Both the position numbers and the translations under genes were made by a program. From Stieleria neptunia (GTDB taxonomy: Bacteria > Planctomycetota > Planctomycetia > Pirellulales > Pirellulaceae), in the NCBI RefSeq assembly GCF_007754155.1, contig NZ_CP037423.1:9234938-9298937 (forward strand): 64,000 nucleotides of DNA, read 5' to 3'. The notes beneath the pieces were generated by a model, which was given only the letters and a program-made list of their open reading frames with translations, did not search any database and was not told the DNA's origin. This document shows, in pieces, positions 38,901 through 46,968 of this stretch (the stretch's first letter is position 1; each line of letters starts with the position of its first letter).

Positions 38901-39123
38901 CCGGGGTGCCGGGCAAAAAATGATTCAGCGGTTTCTTTTCGATCGGGTCGATGCAAAACCCGGTGCTCTTGCCATAGGTGTCCAACACCATCTGACCGGC
39001 GACGTTCTTGCGAACAAAACAGAAGCCCCGGTCACCGTCTTTCATCCGGCACGCCCGCGGGCAAAGCTGACACAGAATTCGCCCGTCGTCTGTTTCCGTG
39101 TACCAGTGCGTTTGAGTTATCAT
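35950..39123 (-). CDS. Triple fusion of AmmeMemoRadiSam components: radical SAM enzyme, AMMECR1-like and Memo-like domains
   Basis: The product has 1057 residues from ATG 39123. Residues 1-350 form a radical SAM enzyme of the AmrS type: FeS cysteines Cys83, Cys87 and Cys90 (CNLGCKFC), preceded by an extra Cys group at 18-35 and followed by a zinc-ribbon-like pair (CxxC near 335 and CAKC near 350). About 395-600 is an AMMECR1 domain with the hallmark LRGCCGRQGG. About 600-780 may be a second, degraded AMMECR1-like domain (VELAVLSDC). About 790-1057 is a Memo domain (VAGAFYPAE, VPHAGLRFSG, the His-rich APHHHW, SSDMNHF). The three usually occur as separate neighbouring genes; here they are one chain. 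The substrate of the system is unknown; the fusion supports a shared reaction. Confidence 0.9.
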   Translation of the reverse strand: MITQTHWYTETDDGRILCQLCPRACRMKDGDRGFCFVRKNVAGQMVLDTYGKSTGFCIDPIEKKPLNHFLPGTPVLSFGTAGCNLGCKFCQNWDISKSREVARLSDRAMPNEIALAAQRSGCRSVAYTYNDPVIWAEYAIDTALACREIGIKSVAVTAGYITPQARGEFFGAMDAANIDLKAFSEDFYYKVTSSHLQPVLDTIEFVCNETDCWVELTNLIIPDANDSADEIRRMCTWVMDHVGPNVPIHFTAFHPDFRMTDRNGTDGATLIMAYDIAKRCGLNYVYVGNVHDIARQSTYCHGCGALLIERDWHQLGRYTMSENRCAKCGETIPGVFEDVPGEWGGRRQRVRIEPIEQPPQPAAPQQRLVQIEKTGSGADETKRQPAVEEKAMATTQRNDLTKLTDDQKSTVLKAASAMVQAAVGGLDQSVAIESLGELAELPIDGVFVTVKRGETLRGCCGRQGGLMKLGEAMADSAARTARDPRMAPLSMSELPYLDLSVSLLGPLRPIGVQGEQREQAVHVGTHGLRIQFGHNSGLLLPQVATEQGWNARQFLDAVCRKAGLPAGVWLRDDAQVMLFDGVHFGCKFETDPSRLRHEKQLLTGHELSLCRDWVRSNLIALQIGATPMYYAMGVSDLEVLGLILSVRHPSHGSHQWLQLSIKDTRPMQTSLYQMTEQASLWLDERVFSANECDVELAVLSDCVHHGPVEDADMRGTDGGTRAMVLTDGRRWAIQYAQAQQPQALIEAARSMETFRGGEQLYSMHCDCSCDAISVSLGPRADADFTVRRPAVAGAFYPAEDAAREAEVDQLLEGLPDCDKRKAFAVMVPHAGLRFSGRVAAEIWRRVDVPDRVLIIGPKHTAEGVDWAVAPHHHWQLSASVQIAGDEELAREMAEQIPGMELDSRAHAREHGIEVQLPLMNRLCPDARLAAIAMHGGDLQTLESAASALAEWIKEQDEPPLLVISSDMNHFADDEENRRRDRLALDALATGDGAELLRVCGEESISMCGQIPAALVLMVMRNLGKTAKAEEIAYATSADYGGGKDRVVGYAGVIWEDA

Positions 39124-39263
39124 GGTTACAGTCCCTCGATGCTCACCTGATCGGCACCCATCACGGCGCCGAACCGTGGAAGCGGCTTCCAGCCTGTCGT
39201 CCCTTGCGTTCGTAGGGCCTGGACGCTGATTCCAAGAATACCCCGCCAACCCCATACTCGTTC

Positions 39264-40175
39264 ATGACCACCAGCCGCCGCCAATTTCTTGCCGCATCCG
39301 CAGCCAGTGTCGCCGCAAGCTTCGCCGCCGCCCCGATTCAATCGGCGCTCGGAAACGACGCCACCGCATCTGTTAAGAATACCATCTGTGTCTTCACCAA
39401 ACCGTTTAACTCGCTGACCTTTGACGAACTGGCCGAAAAGATCGCGGAAATTGGATACGACGGGATCGAAGCCCCGATTCGACGCGGCGGACACATCGAA
39501 CCGGAAAAAGCTGCCGATGAACTGCCCAAACTGGTCGAAGCACTCGCCAAATGCGACCTGGAAATCACCGTCATGACCTCCGACATCAATGACCCGGACG
39601 ACCCGCTGACCGAGCGGGTGCTGCGAACCGCCGCGACCCTGGGGATCAAGCGCTACCGCATGAAATATGTCCACTATGCCCCGGATCTGGCGATCGACGA
39701 CCAACTCGCCAACTGGCACGACCAATTCGTCGATCTGGCGGCGCTCAATCACGACTTCGGCATCACCGGACTGTACCAAAACCACGCCGGCAACAAATAC
39801 ATGGGCGCGGCGATTTGGGATCTCGATCGCGTCCTGGACGGCATCGCGGCGACCGACATCGGCATGGCCTATGACATCCGGCATGCCACCGTCGAGGGAG
39901 GCACAAGCTGGCCGACCACCTTCCGCATGATCCGCGACCACATCGACACCGTCTACATCAAAGACTTTGTCTGGGAAGGGTCGAAGATGAAAAACGTGCC
40001 GCTGGGCGAAGGCCGGGTCGACCCCTCGTTTTTCAAAATGCTCGCCGACACCGACTTCACCGGCCCGATTTCACTGCACGAAGAATATCTGGACCACCGC
40101 CCCGCCGAACTGGTCCCCCAACACCTCGCCGCGATCAAAAAAGACCTCCAGACGCTCAACGACATGATGAAATAG
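39264..40175 (+). CDS. Tat-exported sugar phosphate isomerase/epimerase-like protein
   Basis: The product has 303 residues with a Tat signal (SRRQFLAASAASVAASFAAA). The mature domain is a xylose-isomerase-like TIM barrel: an early IGYDGIEAPIR metal-site strand, a central YQNHAG and DIRHA, and a C-terminal ISLHEEYLDH with metal-binding acids and His. Such exported barrels are abundant in planctomycetes and act on sugars or hydroxypyruvate-like substrates in the periplasm; the actual reaction is unknown. Divergent from the radical SAM fusion, with 140 bp between. Confidence 0.83.
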   Translation: MTTSRRQFLAASAASVAASFAAAPIQSALGNDATASVKNTICVFTKPFNSLTFDELAEKIAEIGYDGIEAPIRRGGHIEPEKAADELPKLVEALAKCDLEITVMTSDINDPDDPLTERVLRTAATLGIKRYRMKYVHYAPDLAIDDQLANWHDQFVDLAALNHDFGITGLYQNHAGNKYMGAAIWDLDRVLDGIAATDIGMAYDIRHATVEGGTSWPTTFRMIRDHIDTVYIKDFVWEGSKMKNVPLGEGRVDPSFFKMLADTDFTGPISLHEEYLDHRPAELVPQHLAAIKKDLQTLNDMMK

Positions 40176-40216
40176 TCGAGGCTCTGTCCGCTTTGAATTT
40201 CCTCTGTCGCTGCGAG

Positions 40217-40332
40217 GGACGTCGATTGTAGAAGCGGCGGAGTTGATCGTAGCGGAAGTCGTCAAGACTTTCGCGAGCCGTCGGCCCTCTCTGGCGTTTG
40301 CTTGCCGCGCAAACGCCGTCTCTCCCAGAGGG
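40217..40332 (+). repeat. Dispersed repeat R1, copy A, whose 3' hairpin is split by a 316-bp element
   Basis: It matches the copies at 2166-2294 (minus) and 49488-49700. Here the site GTCGTCAAGACTT (40258-40270) is uninterrupted, while the 49.5-kb copy carries P119 there. The remainder of R1 (AGAGAATCTAAATCGG) resumes after the inserted element at about 40658-40673. A hairpin with arms GGCGTTTGC/GCAAACGCC lies at about 40293-40317. Confidence 0.88.
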
Positions 40333-40648
40333 GGTTCTTCGCGGATTTTAGTGGCTGCTCTCGGATACTCGGAGAAGGTTTTTTGAGGGATGACTGCGAT
40401 GTCCGATGGTTCTGTTCGGTCTGATGGCGAAGCCAGCTGTAGCGGAGACGGGCTCTGCGGAGGAGCAACCCGCCTAGGAATCACCTGGTCTGCGATGCGG
40501 CGAAGGTGCTTCGTGCCCTCCACCGGCCCGCGCCGCCGGAGGGGCGTTTGAGCCGAGCGGTTGTCGTCCAACACCCATTCGGACATCGCAGCAATGCCTC
40601 AAAAAACCTGGGTCCTGAGTGATTAGCCATTAAAATCCACGAAGAACC
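40333..40648. mobile_element. Palindromic non-coding element P316
   Basis: It is bounded by GGTTCTTCGCGGATTTTAG on the left and its near-complement on the right (24 bp, two mismatches). A second pair of arms lies inside: GGTTTTTTGAGG plus CTGCGATGTCCGA (about 40376-40408) and complements at about 40578-40608. CCCAGAGGG stands on both sides (40324-40332 and 40649-40657), but only once at the equivalent, empty site near 2180. It has no open frame of its own. This accounts for most of the 498-bp gap before the next gene. Confidence 0.85.
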
Positions 40649-40673
40649 CCCAGAGGGAGAGAATCTAAATCGG

Positions 40674-41273
40674 CTACCATATCAGCGGAATCAGCCGCCA
40701 ACGCACTTTCCGGCAGTAGCGTTGATACTCAACATCGCTCAATAACAGCCGTTCTTCAACACGGATCCGGATCGCGAACAGCGCGGCGATGATCGGTAAG
40801 ATCACCAGTTGCTTCCAGTCCAGTCCGACGGCGACGAAACAGGCGACCACCATCGCCAGTTCACCGAGATAGGCGGGATGCCGAATGATCGAAAACGGAC
40901 CGTTCACGACCGTGCCGCGAATCGCCGGCAAGATCGCGAAACAGCGACCGAGGAACGCGAAACTCACGATCGCCAAACCGCTGCCGCAAACGAACAGAAT
41001 CTGCGCGGCAACATTCCAGTCCCTAGGCGACCAACCAAAGACCCAGCCACCGACAAGCACCGCCGGGATGGCCATCAAACAGGTTGCCCAATCCCCCGAC
41101 CGTTCCACACCACGCCGCAGCAGAAAAAGCACGCCCACGATCAAATGCAACAGCGACGTCGCGATCAAAATCGCCAACGGACGCTGCCCCAAGTTCGACC
41201 AGGTCGCGGCGTTGGCCCAACCCAGGATCGAAACGCCGATCGCGATGTCGACAAGACGCGGCGGCGGAGGCAC
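40674..41273 (-). CDS. Isoprenylcysteine-carboxyl-methyltransferase-like integral membrane protein
   Basis: The product has 199 residues from GTG 41273, with about five hydrophobic segments. The C-terminal part carries GPFSIIRHPAYLGEL and then RVEERLLLSDVEYQRYCRKV, the SAM-binding signature shared by ICMT and bacterial phospholipid methyltransferase-like proteins. Likely function: methylation of a small hydrophobic substrate in the membrane; the substrate is unknown. The start codon abuts a CTAG-bounded hairpin element. Confidence 0.78.
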   Translation of the reverse strand: MPPPPRLVDIAIGVSILGWANAATWSNLGQRPLAILIATSLLHLIVGVLFLLRRGVERSGDWATCLMAIPAVLVGGWVFGWSPRDWNVAAQILFVCGSGLAIVSFAFLGRCFAILPAIRGTVVNGPFSIIRHPAYLGELAMVVACFVAVGLDWKQLVILPIIAALFAIRIRVEERLLLSDVEYQRYCRKVRWRLIPLIW

Positions 41274-41420
41274 TAGGCTCTGTCCCTAAAGTTCTGCGAG
41301 CGAAAAGGGGGGGGCAGGAGTCAATAGTGCGAAGCACCCGTAGGGCCGTTCCGGCTATTGACTCCTGACCCCGTTTTCGCGGTTTACTGGCGGTGAACGT
41401 CGTCTAGGGACAGAGCCTAG
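41273..41420. mobile_element. CTAG-bounded hairpin element, copy 1
   Basis: The ends are CTAGGCTCTGTCCCTA (41273-41288) and its complement TAGGGACAGAGCCTAG (41405-41420). An inner stem pairs CAGGAGTCAATAG with CTATTGACTCCTG around the loop TGCGAAGCACCCGTAGGGCC. The right CTAG contains the stop (minus strand) of the next gene. The related element at 53979-54135 has the same loop but different stems. Confidence 0.87.
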
Positions 41421-41713
41421 TAGATCCAGAATCCCCAATTGAACATCCAGCTGAGCAAGTTGATCACGATCAACCCGCCGCCCCAAAGCATCCACCCCTG
41501 GACTTCCGATCCGCCCCCGGCATGCTGAGCGTGCATCATGTGATGCTCGATGGAACCGACGAAGCTGGCCGCTTCCTCCGGATCCCATCCGCTGTCGACT
41601 AACTTTTGTGCGATCGATTGCGGGTCTTCACCCTCGGACAAACTTTTCGCCACGACCTCCGCTAGGCCTTGAATCTCATCGGATTCCTGTCCGGGAGGCA
41701 GTTCCTGGTTCAT
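41417..41713 (-). CDS. Small protein with UBA-like helix and C-terminal membrane segment
   Basis: The product has 98 residues from ATG 41713 (a TTG six bases upstream would add two). The N-terminal half is an acidic helical domain with LSEGEDPQSIAQKLVDSGWD, reminiscent of a small three-helix UBA-type bundle. Residues 75-98 are a hydrophobic, Trp-rich tail (LWGGGLIVINLLSWMFNW). Its stop lies on the CTAG end of the hairpin element. The family is not recognised. Confidence 0.7.
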   Translation of the reverse strand: MNQELPPGQESDEIQGLAEVVAKSLSEGEDPQSIAQKLVDSGWDPEEAASFVGSIEHHMMHAQHAGGGSEVQGWMLWGGGLIVINLLSWMFNWGFWIY

Positions 41714-41870
41714 CGTCAACTCGGCCGTGCAAAGGTGGAACAGAAAGGGGCAGCTGAACCACTCTATGGAGATCCAAGACCGCTGTCAAATCGATCCAGG
41801 ATCGACACTCAACGCGCGGGATCTTGGGTTGTGTTCACGCGAGCCCACACGGTTGATGTGGCACGCCGCG

Positions 41871-42728
41871 TCAGCCGGTGCCACGGGTCGAAGCGTCGTT
41901 CATCGTTTTCGGCACAAAAAAACCGACCGCCGATAATCCGATCATCGACAACAGCACCGAAAACAAAAGGTAGTTGGAAAAGAACGCGATCGAAAAGAAG
42001 ATCGCCACGCCCGTCGCAGCCGCCCACTTCGGCGGCAGCAACCACAACCCGAATCCGAACAGCGTCTCCACCACAATCACCTTGCGGCTGTACCAGGTCG
42101 CGATGCCACGCAGCGTCTCGGCGTCGTAGCTCTCGCGCAAATAGTTGAACACCCAGAAATCGCGTTCGCGAAAATAGATGTCGTAAAACACTTCACCCGA
42201 CCAGTACTCCGCCGTCCACTTGCCGACCGCACCGCCGAGCAGAATCATCGACGCGATCGCGCGGGCCAGAAACGCTCCGCGACGAAGCAACTCCGATGGC
42301 TCGTCCCGGTCCATCCGTGTCGCAAACCAAAACACCCAAATCGAAACCCACAAACTGGTCGCAAACGTCATGTCGTTGTGACTGCCCTGGTGGATCAGCA
42401 TGACTCCCAGGCAACCGACCTGTGCCAACGCACAAAGACAGCGGATCCACGGCAACATGCCGACCACGCCCAAGATGATCGCAGCGAGTGATCCGAGATA
42501 GGCCCAACGAATGACCTCGGCCGATTGCAGCCAGGCGGGAAAGAACGGATCCGACAACGGCAGTCGATGATAGACCTGGTCGGCCAGCAGAAAGAATTCG
42601 TACTTCCACGCCAGACCCCCGAACACGCCCAGCTGCACGATCAAGTAGGCCCACAACACCCGCCCCGAGAAAGGCGCCTCGACCTCGACTTCCTCCCCAC
42701 TCCCGTTCGCCGTTTCCCCGCTAAACAT
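41871..42728 (-). CDS. Multi-spanning membrane protein of unknown function
   Basis: The product has 285 residues with about seven hydrophobic segments. Motifs such as HQGSHNDMTFATSLW and the aromatic loop YWSGEVFYDIYFRERDFW recall HTTM-type vitamin-K-carboxylase-like membrane proteins, but without the defining catalytic residues I can verify. The ATG at 42728 overlaps the upstream stop as TGATG, so it is coupled to the next gene. No substrate can be suggested. Confidence 0.75.
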   Translation of the reverse strand: MFSGETANGSGEEVEVEAPFSGRVLWAYLIVQLGVFGGLAWKYEFFLLADQVYHRLPLSDPFFPAWLQSAEVIRWAYLGSLAAIILGVVGMLPWIRCLCALAQVGCLGVMLIHQGSHNDMTFATSLWVSIWVFWFATRMDRDEPSELLRRGAFLARAIASMILLGGAVGKWTAEYWSGEVFYDIYFRERDFWVFNYLRESYDAETLRGIATWYSRKVIVVETLFGFGLWLLPPKWAAATGVAIFFSIAFFSNYLLFSVLLSMIGLSAVGFFVPKTMNDASTRGTG

Positions 42729-43210
42729 CACCGGGCACCTCGGGGCGAGATGATTTCAGAAGACTCGCCAATCCACTCGAATCTGCCTCCGCCGATCGGC
42801 TTGGCATGGATTTTGGTTTCCAACGTCTCGCCGCGGTAAGACGACCTGATCGTCACCCAGCGATCCTGGCCGGGACTGAGCAACGAAAAGCGTCCGTTGG
42901 CAAACGTCAGCACCCGAGTCGGAAAGTGATTGATGTAGCGGGCTCGACTCGAATCGAGCACCGGCGTGATCAAGCCTTCCGGTAAATCACGGATCTCATA
43001 TTGATTGCCAAAGTTGTACATCGCCGGAACCGGAGCCTGGATGGCCCAACACGCAAACGACTCGGTCGACAGATGAAAACGCTTCATCGTCACACGGGCG
43101 ATCGCCGGATAAAACGGCATCAGCAACAACCAAACCGTCACCACACAAACCCCAAAGAGGATCAGCACGAACAGCGGATCGCGACGCGGTCGGCGAGTTT
43201 CGGTGTCCAT
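42728..43210 (-). CDS. Small membrane-anchored protein, coupled to the downstream membrane protein
   Basis: The product has 160 residues. One hydrophobic segment (FVLILFGVCVVTVWLLLMPF, about residues 14-34) anchors it, with about 120 residues exported or cytoplasmic. The second half is beta-rich (RVLTFANGRFSLLSPGQDRW). Overlaps the downstream gene by one base, so the two probably form a complex or pathway. No family recognised. Confidence 0.75.
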   Translation of the reverse strand: MDTETRRPRRDPLFVLILFGVCVVTVWLLLMPFYPAIARVTMKRFHLSTESFACWAIQAPVPAMYNFGNQYEIRDLPEGLITPVLDSSRARYINHFPTRVLTFANGRFSLLSPGQDRWVTIRSSYRGETLETKIHAKPIGGGRFEWIGESSEIISPRGAR

Positions 43211-43251
43211 GCCATCCTCTCAAGCAACTTTGACGCAACCTGCCTGATCGT

Positions 43252-43815
43252 TTAAATCGCTAAACCCTCATACGCCCGATCAAGCTCCAGACTCAGATTT
43301 TCAATCGGCAATTCGAACCGCTCTCCTGCACCGTACTCCTGACGAAGGAAGCCTGAATCCCCGCGGGTGTAAACCACTGCCGATTTCAAGGCTTGTTCCA
43401 TCAGCACATACGCTTCAAGCGTCTGAATCGAAAGATACGCCTCGCGTTTCTCTCCCTCATCGGTACGTCCAGTGCTGTCGGAGAGCACTTCGATGATGAC
43501 AACGGGAGAATCTTGAAAGGTCTCCTCAAGCGGATTCAACGTGCACGCCACCATCACATCTGGATAGTAGAAATACGTTCCGTGTTCACGTCGCAGGCGG
43601 ACCTTTGTATCGGAGTTGAAGACGCGGCAACCGCGCCCCGCAAGTTGCGCGTGTAAAAGCCCCAGCACATTGCTGGCGATCAAGTTGTGTGCATTGGTCG
43701 CACCGACCATGGCGTAAACATGTCCGGCCAGATATTCATGCTTGACTTCCGACTCAACTTCGCCGCTCAGGTAATCCTCGATCGACACGAATGGCCTTGC
43801 GGGAATGCTGCTCAT
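43252..43815 (-). CDS. Uma2-family (DUF820) predicted restriction-fold protein
   Basis: The product has 187 residues. The PD-(D/E)xK-type core is visible: YYPDVMV, then PVVIIEVLSDST and an EKREAYLS helix. Members are common, dispersed, and of unclear function; a nuclease activity is predicted by fold only. The base composition looks more AT-rich than the neighbours, which suggests transfer. Start ATG 43815 (a GTG precedes it). No partner gene nearby. Confidence 0.85.
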   Translation of the reverse strand: MSSIPARPFVSIEDYLSGEVESEVKHEYLAGHVYAMVGATNAHNLIASNVLGLLHAQLAGRGCRVFNSDTKVRLRREHGTYFYYPDVMVACTLNPLEETFQDSPVVIIEVLSDSTGRTDEGEKREAYLSIQTLEAYVLMEQALKSAVVYTRGDSGFLRQEYGAGERFELPIENLSLELDRAYEGLAI

Positions 43816-43928
43816 CACACTGATTGCCTTGGAAGGGGATACCAGCAGGACACGCTGGTCGATCGATCAGTCACTGCCATTGATGATACCAGACTTGTCC
43901 CCAGGATCCGGCCTATGCCGTGAACGAC

Positions 43929-45401
43929 TCACGCCTGTTCGATCAACCGCAGCGCGATCTCGCGAACCTTTTGCGGATTGGCGTTGGGGTTTTTGCCGCG
44001 GGCTTGGCCGATCAGCGAACCGACGGCTTTTTGATTGCCGTTTTTGACATCGTCGACGACCTTGGGGTTGGCCGTGAGCAACTCCTTGACCAGCGTTTCC
44101 ATTTCCGAATCGTCGACCGCTTCGATCCCCAACGCCTTGATCGCCTGGTCGACGTCGCCGCCGTTTTCGCTAAGGTGTTTGAACACGTCGCGGGCGCGGT
44201 CGTTGGTCAGTTCTCCGCTGCTGACTTTGGACAACAGTTGGGCGAGCTGTTCGGCCGTCACGCCGAACGATTCGATGTCCCCGCCCTGCTCTTTCAAGGT
44301 TCGCATCACGTCCTGCTGGATCCAGCTGCTGGCCCGTTTCCCCTCGCCGCTGGCCATCGCGACGGCATCGAAGTACTCGACCATCGCGCGGCCTTGGGAA
44401 ACGATCACGTCGGCGTCGTAGGCTTTGATGCCGTACTGAGACTGCAATCGTTCGCGGGTTTCTTCGGGTGTCTCCCCGAGTGACCCGCGGATCTCTTCGA
44501 CGCGTTCGCTGGGGATGCGAATCGGCAACAAGTCCGGACAGGGGAAATAGCGATAGTCGGCGGATTCTTCTTTCTCGCGCTGCGGATACGTCACGCCCTT
44601 GACGTCGTCCCAACCGAACGTGCGCTTGCCGTGGGTCTCGATCGTGTGGCCGGTTTCTTCCCACTCGGCATACTGTCGATCGACTTCAAAGTGCAGCGCC
44701 GCGACGACGTTGCGAAAGCTGTTCATGTTTTTGACTTCGACGATCGGCGTGGCAATCCGCTGGCCATGTTTGTCGATGTGCAAGTTGACGTTGGCGTCCA
44801 CGCGCAGACTGCCTTCTTGCATCTCACAATCCGAGACGCCCAAGTGCGTCATGATCTCTTTCAGCTTGGTCAGATACGCCAGCGCCTCTTCGGCCGTTCG
44901 CAAATCCGGCTCGCTAACGATCTCCAACAGCGGTGTCCCACAACGATTCAGATCGATGCGGCTGTCGGCCCGGCCGGCCGCCTCGTCGTGCATGCTCTTG
45001 CCGGCGTCCTCTTCCAAGTGGGCGCGGGTGATCCCGATCCTGCGGGTGGCGTCGGCGTCGGCCGGGTCGACGATTTCCAAACACCCATCGGCACAGATCG
45101 GCAGATCAAACTGGCTGATCTGGTACCCCTTGGGCAAATCGGGATAGAAGTACTGTTTGCGATCCCATTTGGTCAGCGGCGGGATGTCACAATTGATCGC
45201 CAATCCGGCCCGGATCGCCAACTCGATCGCGTGCTCGTTGATCACGGGCAAGGCGCCGGGCAGGCCCAAACAGACGGGACAGACCTGGGTGTTGGGGGGA
45301 CTGCCAAACTTGGTGCTGCAACCGCAAAACAACTTGGTTGCCGTCTTCAGTTGAACGTGGACTTCCAGTCCGATGATCGTCGTGGTCGGTAGCTGTGACA
45401 T
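43929..45401 (-). CDS. gatB: Asp-tRNA(Asn)/Glu-tRNA(Gln) amidotransferase subunit B
   Basis: The transamidation subunit of GatCAB, which phosphorylates the mischarged tRNA and converts it with ammonia from GatA. The product has 490 residues. Diagnostic: GLEVHVQLKTATKLFC at the start, PVCLGLPG, and the C-terminal YqeY-like tail domain (LTANPKVVDDVKNGNQKAVG, IGQARGKNPNANP) that contacts tRNA. It follows gatA after 3 bp in the same transcript. gatC is not in the visible neighbourhood. Confidence 0.97.
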   Translation of the reverse strand: MSQLPTTTIIGLEVHVQLKTATKLFCGCSTKFGSPPNTQVCPVCLGLPGALPVINEHAIELAIRAGLAINCDIPPLTKWDRKQYFYPDLPKGYQISQFDLPICADGCLEIVDPADADATRRIGITRAHLEEDAGKSMHDEAAGRADSRIDLNRCGTPLLEIVSEPDLRTAEEALAYLTKLKEIMTHLGVSDCEMQEGSLRVDANVNLHIDKHGQRIATPIVEVKNMNSFRNVVAALHFEVDRQYAEWEETGHTIETHGKRTFGWDDVKGVTYPQREKEESADYRYFPCPDLLPIRIPSERVEEIRGSLGETPEETRERLQSQYGIKAYDADVIVSQGRAMVEYFDAVAMASGEGKRASSWIQQDVMRTLKEQGGDIESFGVTAEQLAQLLSKVSSGELTNDRARDVFKHLSENGGDVDQAIKALGIEAVDDSEMETLVKELLTANPKVVDDVKNGNQKAVGSLIGQARGKNPNANPQKVREIALRLIEQA

Positions 45402-45404
45402 CGT

Positions 45405-46865
45405 TTATTGATTCGGTCGTTGGGTGTGATAATCGGTCGCCGACTGGAAGGCGGATGCCGCAAACAGCAAGCGACTTTCCTCCAACGTCGGGGCCTGCAA
45501 TTGAATCCCGATCGGCAACCCCGACGGATCGAATCCGCCCGGCAACGAAATCGCGGGAACGCCAGCCAGGTTCGCGCCGACGGTGAACAGGTCACACAGA
45601 TACATCTGGATCGGATCGTCAATCTTGTCGCCCAGCGGAAACGCCGGCGTCGGTGTAACCGGCCCCAACATCAGATCGACTTGTGAGAACGCGGCGTCAT
45701 AGTCGCCCCGAATCAATCGCCGTACCTTAAGCGCTTTGTTGTAGTACTCGTCCGCGTACCCTTCACTGAGTGCGTAGGTCCCGATCATGATGCGGCGTTT
45801 GACTTCCGCGCCAAACCCCTCGGCACGACTGCGGCAATACATCGACACCAGATCCTTCGCCTCGGCGCCGGCGCGATGTCCATAGTGCGCCCCGTCATAA
45901 CGAGACAAATTGCTGCTCGCCTCGCTGGGCGCGATCACGTAATAGGTCGGCACCCAATACTCACGGTGCGGCAGATCGACATCGACGATCTCGGCGCCCA
46001 ATTCCGCAAACACGCCGATCGCATGCTTGACCGCGTTTCGAATCGATTCGTCGATGCCTTCGGCTTGCGCCGATTCACGCAACACCCCGATTCGCACACC
46101 GCGAAGGTCATTGGATTCGGTCGCCAACGTGAAATCGGGAACGGCTTGGTCCAGCGACGTCGAATCCCGCGGCTCAAACCCCGCGATCACATTCATCAAC
46201 AAGGCACACTCGTCGGCCGACCAGGCCATCGGACCGATCTGGTCCAAACTGCTGGCAAAGGCCACCAACCCGTATCGGCTGACCCGACCATAGGTCGGCT
46301 TCAATCCCGTCACGCCACAAAACGCCGCGGGCTGACGGATGGAGCCTCCGGTGTCGGTGCCCAGACTCAGCGGAACGGTCCCGGCGGCCACCGCCGCGGC
46401 CGCCCCACCGCTGCTGCCGCCGGGTGTGCGAGACGTGTCCCAGGGGTTCTTGGTGATCCCGAATGCACTCGTTTCGGTACTCGCCCCCATCGCGAACTCA
46501 TCCATATTCGTCTTGCCGACGATCACGGCGTCGGCGGCGCGGAGCTTTCCGACGACGGTCGCATCGTAGGGCGGACGAAAGCCACGCAGCATTTCTGACG
46601 AACAGGTCGTCGGCATGTCCGACGTGCACAACACGTCTTTGACGGCGATCGGCACACCGGCCAGCGCCCCGAGCGGTTGTCCGGCGGCACGCTTGGCATC
46701 GACGGATTTGGCGGCCGCGACCGCCGACTCGCGATCGACGTGGGTGTAAGCGTTGTGCGTCGACTGAGACGCCTCGATCGCGTCCAGGGCGCGCTCGGCG
46801 ATTTCAACCGCCGACGCCTCGCCAGCGGCCTGCAATCGCAGCACTTCCAAAGCAGAATCAAGCAT
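45405..46865 (-). CDS. gatA: Asp-tRNA(Asn)/Glu-tRNA(Gln) amidotransferase subunit A
   Basis: The glutaminase/amidase subunit of GatCAB. The product has 486 residues, standard length. The amidase-signature triad is present: Lys76 (VAVKD region), cis-Ser151 in GGSSGG, and nucleophile Ser175 in TDTGGSIRQPA. Upstream of gatB with only 3 bp between, an operon. The pair supplies Asn-tRNA or Gln-tRNA where a direct synthetase is missing. Confidence 0.97.
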   Translation of the reverse strand: MLDSALEVLRLQAAGEASAVEIAERALDAIEASQSTHNAYTHVDRESAVAAAKSVDAKRAAGQPLGALAGVPIAVKDVLCTSDMPTTCSSEMLRGFRPPYDATVVGKLRAADAVIVGKTNMDEFAMGASTETSAFGITKNPWDTSRTPGGSSGGAAAAVAAGTVPLSLGTDTGGSIRQPAAFCGVTGLKPTYGRVSRYGLVAFASSLDQIGPMAWSADECALLMNVIAGFEPRDSTSLDQAVPDFTLATESNDLRGVRIGVLRESAQAEGIDESIRNAVKHAIGVFAELGAEIVDVDLPHREYWVPTYYVIAPSEASSNLSRYDGAHYGHRAGAEAKDLVSMYCRSRAEGFGAEVKRRIMIGTYALSEGYADEYYNKALKVRRLIRGDYDAAFSQVDLMLGPVTPTPAFPLGDKIDDPIQMYLCDLFTVGANLAGVPAISLPGGFDPSGLPIGIQLQAPTLEESRLLFAASAFQSATDYHTQRPNQ

Positions 46866-46968
46866 GAAGGGGGTGACTCGTTTCGACCAAATGGATGACA
46901 GCTACGAATTATCGACCATCACCCGCCGATCGACCACCGGGCATCAAGGGGGGAATCGAGGGCACGTT

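Noticed and set aside
41273-41420. Rho-independent terminator between the two flanking genes
   Set aside because: The hairpin is large and symmetric, but no T run follows on either strand. Its likeness to the 54.0-kb element shows that it is a dispersed element.
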